From: Cristatella mucedo
Lineage: Eukaryota > Bryozoa > Phylactolaemata > Cristatellidae
Length of the DNA stretch: 64,000 nt
Assembly: GCA_009760855.2 (NCBI GenBank)
Contig: WPIO01000161.1
Span: 345,001-409,000, forward strand
Direction of reading: 5' to 3'
In this document: positions 12,431 to 24,538 of the stretch, piece by piece
Layout of the letters: every line of letters starts with the position of its first letter
How positions within the stretch are numbered: position 1 is the stretch's first letter
Notes under the pieces: generated by a model
Told to the model about the DNA's origin: nothing
Database searches by the model: none
What the model saw: only the letters and a program-made list of their open reading frames with translations
Position numbers and translations under genes: made by a program

Positions 12431-12545
12431 TTGTCATATGCATGTACATGATGTGGCGCATGCCCTCGCTGTTCGCATTTCTAGTAAAGTGCTGCACGAA
12501 TGTCTCATCTGTAAGAGCTCTCTAGAAGTGCTTCTGCGTCTTTTT

Positions 12546-12660
12546 GTGTGCTTTTGCAGCGTGTCGAAGCCTGTGATTTGCAGCTTGCCTGTGACTGTGT
12601 GCTTTTGCAGCGTGTCGAAGCCTGTGATTTGCAGCTTGTCTGTAATTGTGTGCTTTTGCA
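12546..12660. repeat. 51-bp tandem duplication, 2.2 copies
   Basis: Unit starting GTGTGCTTTTGCAGCGTGTC repeats at 12546 and 12597 with three base differences, then a partial third copy at 12648. Confidence 0.95.
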
Positions 12661-13879
12661 TGCAATTACACAAGGCAGCTTGGCACACAGTGCTTTCCAT
12701 TTTCTTTGTCGTTGCTCCTCATGCGATCGCTGGCCGCCGCAACGGGCCAGCAGCGACGATGGCGACAAGAAAGATGGCAGCGAATACTCCGCTGCCGGCC
12801 CGCCGGGGGCGGGTCGGCGACTTCCTTGCAGGGCTCCTGACCGTGAAATAGACGCACGCAGAATACTTAAGAATGAGACTCCGCGTCCGTCGCTCTGCAA
12901 ATCGTGTGCTCGCTGCGATCGTGAACGTCAGCGTAGAGAGCGGTCCACCTTTTAGTTGAGCTCTCGTCTGTTGTTGGGCAGACATCGAGTCACTGCAAGA
13001 AACGAGACTGCCGGACGGTGCGTCTTTCTGTCGGTGGGACCTCTGCAGCGTCGCTAAAAGTTGCCGAGAGATCTGGCTAAGCAACGCACAGCGAAGCAGC
13101 ATTCCGTGTCCACAGCCCAACCAAATACGGCCAGTTGCCACAGCTCACAATCTCTCTCTCACAGCATTAACAGGATCGGCCGCCGACCGAGCGTGCATCT
13201 CAAATAAATGAAGTCAGCATTTTTGGCGCGCGATGCAAGACGAGCTCTCGGGTGTGGAAGGAAAGCGTCGGTCTGTGTAGACTTGTTAAATATTTCTGCA
13301 GAAAATCCCGTAGACTCGTTCGTCGTTCTCCTCTTCGTTTGCGGCGAGCGCCTTCGTTTTTTTTTAAATCTCTTTAACCAAAAATCTTTAAACCATGTAT
13401 GAAAGGCGATTTTCCCAGTTGTTTCCCGGCTGCACTCTTTCAAAAGTTCAAAATAGCGGCATTAGCATTTTACAGCGAGAATCGAGAATATTGGTCGTCG
13501 AGTCTCACGCAATCATATCCGCCGCATTCTGGGCGCTACTTTTGGCAATATCGATGCACTTTGCCGGTATGTTCCGCAGTCAGTGGCATCCACATTCAGA
13601 TGCCTCATTCGAGATGCGGCGAAATCGACGGCTGCGGCGAAATCGACGGCGGCGGTACGTGCGTCGGTCGACGGGTCGATGCCTCCGTCGGTTTTCCCGA
13701 AGAAGGAGAGCCAGTGTGCCGAAGGGCACTGGTTTTCTGCCCCAACGAGAGCGACGACGATGTGGTCAGCAGAACCGACGGAAAGACTGACGGATTACCG
13801 ACCGAAACCGACCGTGTAAATGCGGCTTCCTCAAGCCTAGCTTAGAACTTAGAAGGTGAGTATTGCTTCCCACCTACGC
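12661..13879. other. No supported gene
   Basis: Moderately GC-rich; ORFs at 12438-12955 and 13395-13845 lack domains and splice support. A short repeated block (GCGGCGAAATCGACGGC) occurs twice near 13616-13650. Confidence 0.35.
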
Positions 13880-14095
13880 GTGTTGACACGAACTGTGCAT
13901 GCTGCCACTAACCATACTTGCATGCTGACTCTGCGCTTGTCACCCCTAACCATGCTATTCTTGTTTTTTATTGAGTATGCTGCGACTAACCATTCGATCG
14001 TGCTTCCTTTGCAGCGAATGTAAAGTGCCTAGAAAGAGATTGAGTTCGCCGATGGCGCTTTAACAAATGTCTTATCATTATATATTGTTACTTGC
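13880..14095 (+). mobile_element. LINE 3' untranslated end
   Basis: Contains the family blocks GTGCATGCTGCCACTAACCA, CACCCCTAACCATG and CTAGAAAGAGATTGAGTTC, followed by TATCATTATATATTG. Strongly 5'-truncated. Confidence 0.8.
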
Positions 14096-15872
14096 TTCTT
14101 ACCTACTCGAGTCTTACTTCGGTCTACCTTTTTGTAGCAGGTTGAGATGGCAGTCTGGCTTTAAGTCTAGCTTCCTATTCGCTCCACCCACTGAGCGTTC
14201 ATGGGAAAATTGCTTTGATGAAGAGGTTGGAAGTGGCCCTCCGTGATACAAATCCCAGTGAATTGGTGTTGGCTGCCGCTGCTTATATATTTTGCTTCAG
14301 CCAGACGAAGCGGCTTCAAGATACGTTTTGCTTGAACTCCGAGCTCAGAGGTATAAACTATAAACAATAATATATAAAATAATAACATAATAACAAAACA
14401 ACGTAGACAAGGGCTCGAGTGGAATGCATCGATGATTTCGTCGATCAAGTTGTCTGCCACTCCCGTCAAAGCAACCTAGTAGGCGTGGCGTGAACGGTGC
14501 CTATGATTGGTCACTTGCCAAGTGCTTCGGTGTTTGCGAAACGCACGAGACCCGAACAGGAGAGTACACCATCAGAATTTGACTCCGTACTTCCGAGGAT
14601 AGTACGAGTAGAGCGAACGCGACAGCTGCGCACGCTTGTCGCTGCTTTTCATGCAGGCAGGGGGCGTATGGGTGAGTGACTGCACAGCGGCGGTTCGTCG
14701 GCTTCCGCATGTTCAGACGGACGCCTATTGGCAATCGGCAGTAAGGTCGTAGGTTTTTTATTTTCTTATCTGTGAACACTGCGACCAGCGGCGCTAACGT
14801 TTTTCTTCGAACTCGCCAATGAGCTCATGATTTCGCCTGCGGAGGAACCCAGGGCTTCCGGTCAGCAGCTTGAGGCTTGTTGTTCTTCCGGTTAGCGGCG
14901 TCTGCTCGCACTACCTGCGCTTGCACGTGTAAGTACTCGGATACAAGCTCACGTTGCTATAGCCACGCACGCCCAGGTCAAAGAAATTCGCTTGCATGTA
15001 AAAACTACAATGTTTTTCCTTGGGCGTTTCCTGGTCAGTCGCAGCGGCTAACTGAGTGAGCGCGCCGGCCCAGCCGCGGACTCAAATTCTCGCCGCTAGC
15101 TACTCTTCACTGATGAATACGTTGCTGGTCGTGCTGGACTATGGATGTTGCTCGAATTCGTCATGGCTCTTTCGTTTCGTTGACTGGAAATACCGCGCAA
15201 AGGCACGCGTTGACCGCTTTCCCCCTTCTTCCCCCCCCCCCCGCTTAGCTCGGCGAGCGAGCCGCACACGCTCCGCAGCCGCTTCTGCGAAGAAGCTTCT
15301 CGTGCAGCTCCGCTCGTCCACACAAGTCGCCCGCATCCGCCCGCGCTCACGCGCCGCGGCGCGCGGGTACGTGCAATTTCGCCGGCGGCGGCCTGGGGGG
15401 GGGGGGCGTTGGGACACGGAGAGGCGCGAGTAAATTAAAAGTACGCAAAGCTTGGCAGAATTAAGAGCCTCGTCTATACGGCAGCAGGAGAGCCTCTGCG
15501 GCGCTGTCGCCGCCGCCACCGCCTGCAATAGGCAATGCATGATTGAGGCGCGCTTGGGAATGGGAAGGCAGCGGTAGAGTGCTTCTTTGCTTCGCATCTC
15601 TAGCATTTCGTCACAAGACCTCACGGGGCGGGCGGCGGCGGGGGGGGGGGGTGAGGGGCAGTTTATGCCCGGCTGTCACCGCTGCTGCCGCGGCGGCGGC
15701 TCGTCCGTCGGGCCTATTTCGTTTTTTTTCGGAATTAAAGAAAGTCGGGCAGCGAGTACTCGGTAACTCTCTGTAACGTTCGCCGTTCCTAAGCTTCCGG
15801 TCTCCGGTCTTCGGCCGAAACCCGGCGCGAAGCCAGGCTAGGCGACGTATCGACATGATATTGGACAACGTG
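14096..15872. other. No gene recognised; CpG-rich 15050-15780
   Basis: Contains runs of C at 15231-15242 and G at 15396-15407 and 15640-15650, and CGG-rich patches. May hold an unannotated promoter; no exon could be supported. Confidence 0.35.
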
Positions 15873-16507
15873 CTAATAATAATAATAATACTAATAAAAA
15901 TATAATTATATAGCGCCACCAGAGAACTTAACCTCTTTCATGGCACTTTACATATGCTGCAAACGAAGCATGATCGTACGGTTAGTGGTTGCATTCACAA
16001 TGTCAACAAGCACAACATGGTTAGAGGTGACATGGACACGGCCAGCATGCAAATATGGCCAGTGGCAGCATACACAGAGCCAGCACGCATAAACACACAA
16101 AGGATGAATCACATTGAGCCACTAAATGAAGTGATAAGTAGGTTTTTTTAGCTTCATTTTAAATGTCGACACGTCAGAGGGTGTCGTAAGTCAGGAATGA
16201 GTTCCAGGCTTTGCGAGCATGCTAACTAAAAGCATGATCTCCAAAGGATTTGAGGTTCGTACGACGTGTTGCTAAGCGATTAGACTCAGAAAAGCAGGTG
16301 GAACGAAGTCTCGCCTGGTGTGAGAGGGGCTCTGATCGGTAGGCTGGATCCAAAAAAATGAATGGACCTAAAAGTGAGTGCCAGAACCTTCAAGTCGATG
16401 TGCTGTGTGATTGGGAGCCAGTTCAGGTCGGCGAGACGTGGTGTGATGTGGCAACTGCGAAGCTCACGACAGACCAGCCTAGCTACTTTGCACCAACTGT
16501 ATGCAGC
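15873..16507 (-). mobile_element. CR1/L2-like LINE, 3' fragment
   Basis: Reverse orientation: ATT tail (TAATAATAATAATA) at the left, the 3' stem-loop block (GCGCCACCAGAGAACTTAACC on +), then the RT C-terminal region ending at CTAGCTACTTTGCACCAACTG. Decayed frames. Confidence 0.85.
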
Positions 16508-17050
16508 TCGTAGGAGCGATGTCTAACTAAGGGAGGGTGGCAGAGGACTGACCTCCTCACTTGCCACTTTTATTCGGCGCTCAGGCGAAAACTAAAGCAA
16601 TTGTAGGTTGCAAAGACCAAGGCCGAAGCACCCAACTGATCTTAGTTAAGCATTCCTACTACCATCCGTGCTGGGTTTAATGGAATCTATTATTACTATA
16701 TTACTAATTGGTGCTTTTGATTGGGACCCAAACCTCTAGCATTGGGAAACAGTTAACCGGCCTATTTTGAATGCCTCACGGTTTGAGGAGTCGGTTGTAT
16801 ACTCTGTACTAAATGCCAGGCAAATGCAACAACTTACCTGGCATGCAGCAGTTGCCAATTCGGTTATAGGAGTTGCCTCTTGCAGCAACAGCTGGTGGCA
16901 TGAGTACTCGTGCATTCTGGTTTTCACCAGGCTTGCGATTGAAAGATCTGAGCCTATGTCACTAACGCACATTTGACTACCGATATAAGCGCAGCGCTTG
17001 AGAGACAGTGACAGTGTTCTTGTTATCTATTATTTATCTATTAGTTATCT

Positions 17051-17153
17051 ATTATTATTAGGAGCCCTGGAGTTGTATCTATTAGGATCCCTGGAGTTGT
17101 ATCTATTAGGAGCCCTGGAGTTGTATCTATTAGGAGCCCTGGAGTTGTATCTA
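17051..17153. repeat. 24-bp tandem array, about four copies
   Basis: Unit CTATTAGGAGCCCTGGAGTT plus GTAT; one copy has GGATCC in place of GGAGCC. Preceded by TTATCTATTA repeats, from which the unit may have grown. Confidence 0.95.
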
Positions 17154-17534
17154 TGAAAATGAGGAAAGTCGTGTACGATAGGTAGGGAGCCACAGGAAGG
17201 GAGCACGTGTGCCTTTCTGGTAGCAAATCTCGACACCGACTTAACCTGAAAGATAGCTCTCGGGGTGATCAAGTGACGTGTGCCCGTGCTATTTCAGAAT
17301 GACTTGTCATTGAATTAGCATATTGGATGTTGAGTAGCTTCGGTGGCATCTGTTTTTGTCTGCAAGGCCACACTGGAATATCCCTGGTCAGCATTTTCAC
17401 TGAAATAATGCTTATACTAATGCCTGTAAAATTGTCTGTATAAGTAGGCTCGGTTTTTAAGACCTAACGATTAACGTCAAGCTTGGTTTTGCGAGTCTGC
17501 TCGCGATTTGGCCGCGATACAGAAATACAAATCC

Positions 17535-17700
17535 TAGCTGATTAAACAGCCTCTTTTTGTATAGCGACAGAAGAGCCTTTACGGCTATAACCACCGCTTG
17601 CAGTGGCAATAAAGAATCGCCCACATAAGGAATCGAACCCATGATCTTGGAACCGAGGTCGCGAAAGCAACCGCCTTACGGCTCACCTGATCACATGCAC
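17535..17700 (-). mobile_element. tRNA-derived SINE, family B
   Basis: On + it reads from the reversed tail (GCTGATTAAACAGCCTCTTT) through CCACCGCTTGCAGTGGCAATA to the reversed B-box (GGAATCGAACCCATGATC) and tRNA-like head ending near 17700. Confidence 0.8.
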
Positions 17701-18323
17701 TTGCAAAAATTCCCTTTACTGATTGTCTGGCTGCTGCCTCAGCCGAGGCAGGTAGTACCTCAGGCAACTGGTGCTCTGTAGCCACAAGTCTTCAGGTAAT
17801 GACTAGGCCACAATTATTGCGCTCCTGGTTTTGCTGGTGGATGAAGTGTTTCTACTTCAAGTAAGAAGCGCACACCAAAGATCTAAACTACGATTGGTAA
17901 CATGCGTAGAGTGAAGCCACTTAAAGTTTCTGCAAATCTGTGTAGCGAAGTTGCACGTGCATGCCGCAAGCCACGTTAGTACTAAGCAGGAGACACTAAC
18001 GAACTAACTAGGGCAAGGAATGCATGGGCTCATTAAGCCTGCTCAGAGTCTATTTAGTGCAGCTCCCCAATGGGATGGGAGCCAGATGAAGCCGGTTGCA
18101 AGCAGTTTCTTAGGTTTAAGCCTTTGTACCCTATCTCACTTGTTCTGACTTGACACCATATTATTCAGGTAATGAAGACATAATAGTTTCTAAGGTGTGC
18201 CAGTATATTTAATTCATTGGTAAGCACATTTGCAGTGTCCAACGCAGGCGTTAAGACATGGTAGTGAGACTGGCCACTCTACTACTCCAACCGAGGTAAG
18301 TCTCAAGTAAATAGCTCCGAAAT

Positions 18324-18394
18324 GTCAAATGGTAGCTTCACATAGATGATGGTGGCTAATGCAAATGGTGGCTTCACATAGGTGATGGTGACTA
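18324..18394. repeat. 36-bp tandem duplication
   Basis: AAATGGTAGCTTCACATAGA and its neighbour are repeated once with a few changes (AAATGGTGGCTTCACATAGG). Confidence 0.85.
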
Positions 18395-19376
18395 TAATCC
18401 AGCAGCATGGTCTATTTGCTAGTCACTGGCTTCCGACTTGCACCTCTGCGATCTAGCCAACTGTGCAGGCAAGAGTTGTAATCTATTTACCAAATCCAGC
18501 AGATGCTTCTGTATAGCCACTGGAAACGAAGGACCCAAGGGTTCGACATTCAAAAAATGCACACCTCTGTAAGTCTCACATTGACTGATAAGGATTTGCA
18601 GCAGAAAGTCGTATACATTAAGTCCAAACATATCTATTTGTCATCCGTCTGATTGAGGAGATCCGGTTTTGCTGCTACCGGAAACAGCTGCCCTCTTGCA
18701 GAGTGCTACCGGAAATAGATGTGAATCCACTGTTGCTGCATTCGACCGGCCTGCTCCGACAGGTCTCATCGTGATTAGCTTTCAAGATAGGAATATGAGA
18801 ATAGTTTTAGAGGGCTGTTGCTACTCTCCGAGCTGGCCGGTAGGGGCCTCTGAAGAATTTCGATGCTTCATCTGGAGAGATTTCGCAAGACGTGTTTCCA
18901 GACTCACGAGCCTTTCTCGGTGGTAGCTTGTGGTGCTAATCCTATTCGGATGCAGCAGCAAAGCTTGGCTGATTCTTGCACGTTAGCCATTAAGGTAGGA
19001 TCGCTTTGCTCAGCCCGTCGCTGCGCACACGTACTGGGGGTGTGGTACCCACCTGCAGGCTCCCTAGCAAACGAGACATTCATGCAGAGAGATGCCAAAT
19101 TCATTTCAAAAGCGGTCACGATGACTTATGAATTTTAAAGGCCAGCTACCAATAATCAAAATGTTGCACTCCTTTCCAAACTACTACTACCCCTGGGTCC
19201 TTGAACTATTGAACAAGCAAAGCTCATTTGATAGCAGGGTGCATCTGACGTTAGTCCGTGCGCTGCATATAGCCCTACTTTTCGTATTCTTGAGTCGACC
19301 GTGCATCACTGACGAATGCAGTATTGTCTGCATCACTCTCAATATTGTTCTGGAACCAATCGTGAGCCTCGAGGTG

Positions 19377-19411
19377 CAGCTAGCTGGTGCACAGATGGCA
19401 CCAGCTAGCTG
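19377..19411. other. Perfect 14-bp hairpin
   Basis: CAGCTAGCTGGTGC and its exact reverse complement flank a 7-base loop (ACAGATG). No associated gene. Confidence 0.7.
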
Positions 19412-19450
19412 TTTCAGCAGCGTTATGTGAACAGGTGGGTGAGTTATAGA

Positions 19451-19453
<3 letters not shown>

Positions 19454-19495
<42 letters not shown>
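19454..19495. repeat. (TG)n microsatellite
   Basis: About 21 TG units. Confidence 0.98.
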
Positions 19496-19509
19496 GGCGC
19501 TTTTAAATG

Positions 19510-21450
19510 CATGCAATCTAATGTATCTCCGTCTGTAGCTTTGCAAAGCCACAAAGACTAAGTTGGTGTCGAGAAGGAGAGTTTTCTTAAGCGCACCGAA
19601 GCGTTTGGTACACATGCAATAGCCAGCAGACTTCGTCCCACATGACAAAGAGCAACTGAGAAGCGTTGCTGAGTTAGCAGGGCAGTCGAGGTTGTGAGTA
19701 ACACAGAAGTGGATGCTCAGAACTGCTGGAAAGGATGTGCCACGGTCGGCAACAGCGGAGCAGATGTCGTTGCACTTATGTGTGTTTGCATGTCTGCATC
19801 TGTGGAGGCACGTCTGACTGACTGCCTATGTCTCTGTACGAGCGGATCCACACGTCCAGGCATGGGCTCAGCGATTTCACTACTTGGTCGTGGCTTGCTA
19901 CGAACCGGAAGCACTCGCGTAGACCGGTCTATTTCGGTACCGTTCAGCCTTGGCATAGCATGCAAAAAACTACCATTCTTCTCAAAATGGGTCTAAATGT
20001 AGGCTCTCGCTGTGTTAATGCAGCAGCCGGTTTGCCAAGCCAAGTTTGCAGCTGACACGGTATGACAGTTGGCGCTAGTTGTCAGAGCTGTGCACAGCCG
20101 CGTGGAGTGGTTTGCTCACTTGCTTCACTCGTCTTGAAGAATCAGCCGCGAAGGTACGTTCTGACAGCCGTGTGATCATGCAGCTGCATGCAAATGATGA
20201 AGTGAACCCGTCACCCCGTTTGAGAGCACTTGCAACGTATCTCCGTGCCACTTCTAGTGGCAGGTGCCTGTGTACTCATGCCCTCATGCGACAACTGTTG
20301 TGGATGGTCTCTGTCAGTCTGCAAAGGCCCTATGGAGGATAAACGTGTGTTATACTAGCGGGCTCCTGCGATCCACTCAAAGCCCAAGTGGCTTGCTGTG
20401 CATGCACTGTGCACGCACTGAATGCATCTAATGCATGCAAACCAGGAGGCGATGAGGAGCATGCACGCATTGCAAAGTCGGCAGGAGAGTGGGCTGCGGA
20501 GAGAGTGGATGGCCGTGGAAGTAGCACTGCAGGACGGCTGAACAGGATGTGCCACGGGCAGAAGCCGGAGGGAAGATGTCGTTGCAAAAGAGGCCTGTGA
20601 TCGAGCTCGGCAGTCAAAGACATGCTGATCAATATGATTGCGCTGCCATGGTAACCTAACTTAAGTGAATGGATCGGCTAAATAAATGTCCTTGGGAAAC
20701 CTGGGGGCTTGGGGAGGCTAGAACTAATGAATTAGTTTAGCTAACAGTAAACTTTCATCAGGAGAGGAGAATTTATTTTAAAAAAGCCACCACGATCACC
20801 TCCGCCACGAGGCTCGTGGGTCAAAGTAAGAATCTTGCTCTGTATTGACTGATTAACCGAGAGCCATCTGAGCATTTTCAACCAAAGCAATGCGTTTGAC
20901 TGCATTTCTTTACTTTTTAAGACCGGCCGAAGGGCCTCGTTGGTCACCGAGTGTAGACTCTTGTTTGCTTCTTTCGGCAGCTCTGCCACCACGATTTTAC
21001 AGTGCTCTGGTAATTGTTCCACAATCCTGAACAGGGATCCAACATAAAAATGGATAGCTATGGAGGCAGACTTTTGAAGAAAACTTGTAGGGAGAGGAAA
21101 GCATGCCAGGCTGCCACTGAGACCAGCTGTTCGTAGTAGCTTGCTTCGGTGTGTGACCAAATCGATCACCAAAGTCAGCACTTTCGTGCTAGTAGACTGC
21201 TGCCATGTAAAACGAGACTCTGGATAAGAGCATGCCCAACCACGAGTAAGCTGGTAGCTTGGATCCACCAGAGAGATAAGACCTCCTTCGTTGTCATAGC
21301 ACTGTGTGCAGTGAAACCTGTCAGGACATCGTTCGTGCCATTCAAGTCGGGCAGCTCTGTGTGCCGATATTCGTTTACCATACATACTTCTAAGATAGAT
21401 TGGAGCTGTGCTTGTGTGTCGACCGGAAGAATGCACTGACTGAAGCAATC
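19510..21450 (-). mobile_element. Degenerate LINE, second family (mosaic)
   Basis: The left end (GTATCTCCGTCTGTAGCTTT) matches the element end at 59099, and the blocks at 19725 and 20540 (GGATGTGCCACGG) match 59544. A 235-residue open frame at 20741-21448 contains LRWLSVNQSIQSKILTLTHE, the counterpart of the LINE motif LHWLPVKQRI.FK.L.LT, so I read it as RT C-terminal sequence rather than a host gene. Order is disturbed and parts may be separate insertions. Confidence 0.45.
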
Positions 21451-21940
21451 AAGTTTGGCTGCCCCGACGGCTTGCACTGTCACTTTTCAAGCTACCCGTG
21501 AACTGCCGTTAGTTTATCTCCAATTGTGGGCACTCGTTGCATAGATCGTACGCTACACCTGATTGCCCTGCCTCCCCTGCTGCCCACTTCCACTGCTGCT
21601 GCTGCTAATGCCCAGTCTCTGCTGCACCCAGTACACGTTAGTCTCACCACTCGGTCTGCAGAGCGTGAATGGCAAGGAGTAAGTGCCCACGCGAGCCTCA
21701 TCGTGTCAGCTTATCCTGAGGGTCAGTTAGCCAACACGTGTGTATTGGTCAGACTTCTGCTAAGTGCAGCCTCCTGATTGGCTGTCACAGCGCATAGCGT
21801 CCTCTGTGCTGCACCTGCTCTCTCGGTGATGCGAAGGTTGGCCGTCGGCTTCGGCCGCGGCTGCGGAGCCCTTTTGCACACACTCGGAGCACCCCGAGGA
21901 GGCTATCGTCAACGCATGCGCACATCGCACGTTGTAGGTA

Positions 21941-22346
21941 GCATCGAGCATGGCTGGCAGAGGCCACTTTGCATTCCGAAGAGTGACTGGCCCGGAGGAG
22001 GCGGCACCCGGAAGTGGCAGCTGGTCGCTGCCTGGTCCGACGGCAGCAGCTCCCGAGAAGGCCACCTTCTTCAGCTTGCGTCCGATTGTGCTGCCAGCCG
22101 GAGCCTCGGTGCCGCCTCGACACAGCTTCGCCGGCAAGGCGGTTGGCTCTGCATGGCTCTCGGAAGGCGGAGTAAGCTAACGGGATGCTCGACGCAGCCG
22201 CTGAGCTCTGCACCTGGGTGGGCTTCGAGTGTGTGCATGCAGGCCTGATCTGGCCTGGCCGCCTTAGGCAGTAGCAGAACGTAGCTGCTTTGATGCTTCG
22301 CTGCTCTGATCCTCATTTCTTGGCATGCCTTCATTTGACGGGCTCG
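21941..22346 (+). repeat. Left arm of ~400-bp inverted repeat
   Basis: Matches the reverse complement of 23631-24035 with only a handful of differences (one base indel near 22186 and a few substitutions), i.e. roughly 98-99 percent identity. Spacer about 1.28 kb. Confidence 0.95.
21950..22171 (+). CDS. Candidate 74-codon exon, unknown product (copy 1)
   Basis: ATG with A at -3 and G at +4 opens a 74-codon frame starting MAGRGHFAFRR, rich in Pro/Ala/Gly, ending ...AWLSEGG directly before a consensus donor (GTAAGC) in phase 0. The same frame is intact in the other inverted-repeat arm. No domain recognised. It lies upstream of, and on the same strand as, the zinc-ribbon exons at 24539, but exon phase (0 here, 1 needed there) means at least one more exon would be required to join them. 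It may instead be a chance frame in a GC-rich repeat. Confidence 0.35.
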
Positions 22347-22426
22347 GGCATTCGACTGTCGTTATAATTTCGGTACCATGTCGATACTGAGCCTCGCTGT
22401 CTGCACGTTTTTTCGTGCTTGTGGGT

Positions 22427-22570
22427 GCTGATGCTGTGCATGTTATCACCAACTATATTGAGATGCTTCCTTTACAGCACGCGTGAAAGTGCCTAGAAAG
22501 AGGCCTGGTTCTCTAAGGGTGCTATACAAATGTCTTTTAATTAATATTATTATTGTTATTACTATTATCT
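22427..22570 (+). mobile_element. LINE 3' end
   Basis: GATGCTGTGCATGTTATCAC, AAAGTGCCTAGAAAGAGG and an ATTATTATTGTTATTACT tail; only the 3' untranslated part remains. It abuts the left arm of the inverted repeat. Confidence 0.75.
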
Positions 22571-23630
22571 AGATGATGCGGCTTGTATGCATTTGACTGG
22601 CTCGTGAGTGTGATTGCCGATGCCATTTAATTGGTGTTCTTTACATGACGGACAGTCCGTTCGTCCGTCACAGTCCGTCTACTCTCCTTCATAGATGTAT
22701 CTCTGCCTGGAGTCGGTTAGCTAGTCAATGCTGTTATAGTACCAGCTCCCGATCCAGTAGTTGTACCTCCTAGTGAGTCAATCCATTGGTCTTTTATTCT
22801 TTAATTTAGCCATTCACGACAGAGTTTTGTCGAAGGGAAATCATATCATCTATCAGTATTTCTTGCTCCTGCTGTTGCTGGCTTTAATCGTGACTGGCTC
22901 TGCCTCAGCCTAAAATCTCGCTCAACAGTCCATGCTGGATATTCCTTTCAGTCCATGACGTTGTGACACGTAAGCAAAACTTGACAAGGCAATCATTGCC
23001 CTATCACCCAACAGCTGCACGCCGATTAGTCGGATTTCAGCAAAGGTCATCGCACATCTTAGGCCCTGGCATCTTGGAGCCGAGCAGTGGCCTTCGGTTG
23101 GCACCGGCACTCCGGTTGGCACAACCGAAAGCCAGTGGAGTGATATCTGTGTGCCGTGCCCCTAAACATTTAGCGAGTTGGTTGGTCAAACGCTAAGCTT
23201 GTCTTCCGGAAACGCCTCTTACGGATTGGTCTAGGCTAGAGATGAGGCTTCCTTTGCAGGCCTTCCCCCGCTGCACAAAATTTAGAGGAGCCTAGCTCGG
23301 ACAATGTAATACTCACCGAAGCAAGCACGTCGTGTATAAAGGGTAGCAGCAAAGAACGGGATGCATAGCAAAACTTGTCAGACTGAAATCAGAAATGATC
23401 TAGCACAATTTACAATATCGTATATCATATATCAATCTCCAATATCTATATAATGTTAAATTATCTTACTTGTGCAGGATTTGGTGCACGTTAGTAACCA
23501 AAGGTCCTACTGACCGGCGTAACTGACTTGTCTTTTTTGTGCTTTAGCATGCTTATATCAGCAAGATATTTATAGGATTTTGCTTGTTTGTCTAAGCTTG
23601 ATAACTCGCCGATAACTCGCTTGATAACCG
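22571..23630. other. Spacer of inverted repeat, no gene recognised
   Basis: No supported exon. An ORF at 22963-23196 follows a plausible acceptor (GGATTTCAG at 23040) but has no donor of suitable phase and no known similarity. Confidence 0.4.
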
Positions 23631-24035
23631 AGCCAGTCAAATGAAGGCATGCCAAGAAATGAGGATCAGAGCAGCGGAGCATCGAAGCAGCTACGTTCTG
23701 CTACTGCCTAAGGCGGCCAGGCCAGATCAGGCCTGCATGCACACACTCGAAGCCCACCCAGGTGCAGAGCTCAGCGGCTGCGTCGAGCATCCCCGTTAGC
23801 TTACTCCGCCTTCCGAGAGCCATGCAGAGCCAACCGCCTTGCCGGCGAAGCTGTGTCGAGGCGGCACCGAGGCTCCGGCTGGCAGCACAATCGGACGCGA
23901 GCTGAAGAAGGTGGCCTTCTCGGGAGCTGCTGCCGTCGGACCAGGCAGCGACCAGCTGCCACTTCCGGGTGCCGCCTCCTCCGGGCCCGTCACTCTTCGG
24001 AATGCAAAGTGGCCTCTGCCAGCCATGCTCGATGC
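23631..24035 (-). repeat. Right arm of ~400-bp inverted repeat
   Basis: Reverse complement of 21941-22346. On the minus strand the arm is preceded by a good acceptor-like sequence (GAGTTTTTTAG), which is not present at the left arm. Confidence 0.95.
23805..24026 (-). CDS. Candidate 74-codon exon, unknown product (copy 2)
   Basis: Same frame as 21950-22171, opposite strand, with intact start and donor (GTAAGC) and one clear residue change (FFSL to FFSS). A TTTTTTAG acceptor lies about ten bases upstream of the ATG, so here the start could be carried by an internal or trans-spliced exon. Whether either copy is expressed cannot be told from sequence. Confidence 0.35.
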
Positions 24036-24069
24036 TAAAAAACTCGTGTTATTTACCACTGGTTATTGA

Positions 24070-24140
24070 TTTTTTATCAGCTATTTTAAAGCTCCTAGAT
24101 AGAGTTTTAGTTCTCTCAGGTTGTTATACGAATGACCTAT
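24070..24140 (+). mobile_element. LINE/SINE 3'-end remnant
   Basis: TTTTAAAGCTCCTAGATAGAG...TTAGTTCTCTCAGG, resembling the common 3' block. Confidence 0.4.
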
Positions 24141-24538
24141 TACTCGTTCCGCATGTGCATGTAAATGAGGCAGTGTAGACTCTAAAGGCATACAAAGCAG
24201 AGCACATTTAACAGGTTTGTGAGACAGAGTAAGTTTCATATTTTACGCCTTTGATTATTCGACATAGCTACTTTTATATCTGGGAAGCACTGAGTAATCA
24301 GTCGGCTTGTATAGCTAAACCAGCAAAAGCAGGGTCGGATCAATGAACGAACTCCAAGAGCCATTCAAAAAGGAAATGCCTCGGCGATGCTGTCAGTTGG
24401 AAAGCAACGTCGTCTTAATTGAACAAAAAATGTAGCTGGAAGACAAGAGTACAAATTCGTAAAGCGACGACTTCGCATGCAAGTCAATCAATGAGTGAGT
24501 TCCAACCCAGCGGTAAAAATCGCAAAATTCATTGGCAG

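Larger units (their letters stand above)
16510..19450. other. Mostly unrecognised sequence with small repeats
   Basis: No supported gene. Includes a 24-bp array, a SINE, a 36-bp duplication and a hairpin listed separately. Open frames such as 18419-18631 (-) and 18669-18926 (+) have no recognisable domain. Confidence 0.35.

Noticed and set aside
17051-17153. Regularly spaced repeats considered as a CRISPR-like array
   Set aside because: Units are directly tandem with no unique spacers, in an animal genome; it is a minisatellite.
20741-21448. 235-codon minus-strand frame considered as a host gene
   Set aside because: It contains an LRWLSVNQ...LTLTHE motif corresponding to the LINE RT C-terminus and aligns in nucleotide detail with the LINE remnant near 59830.
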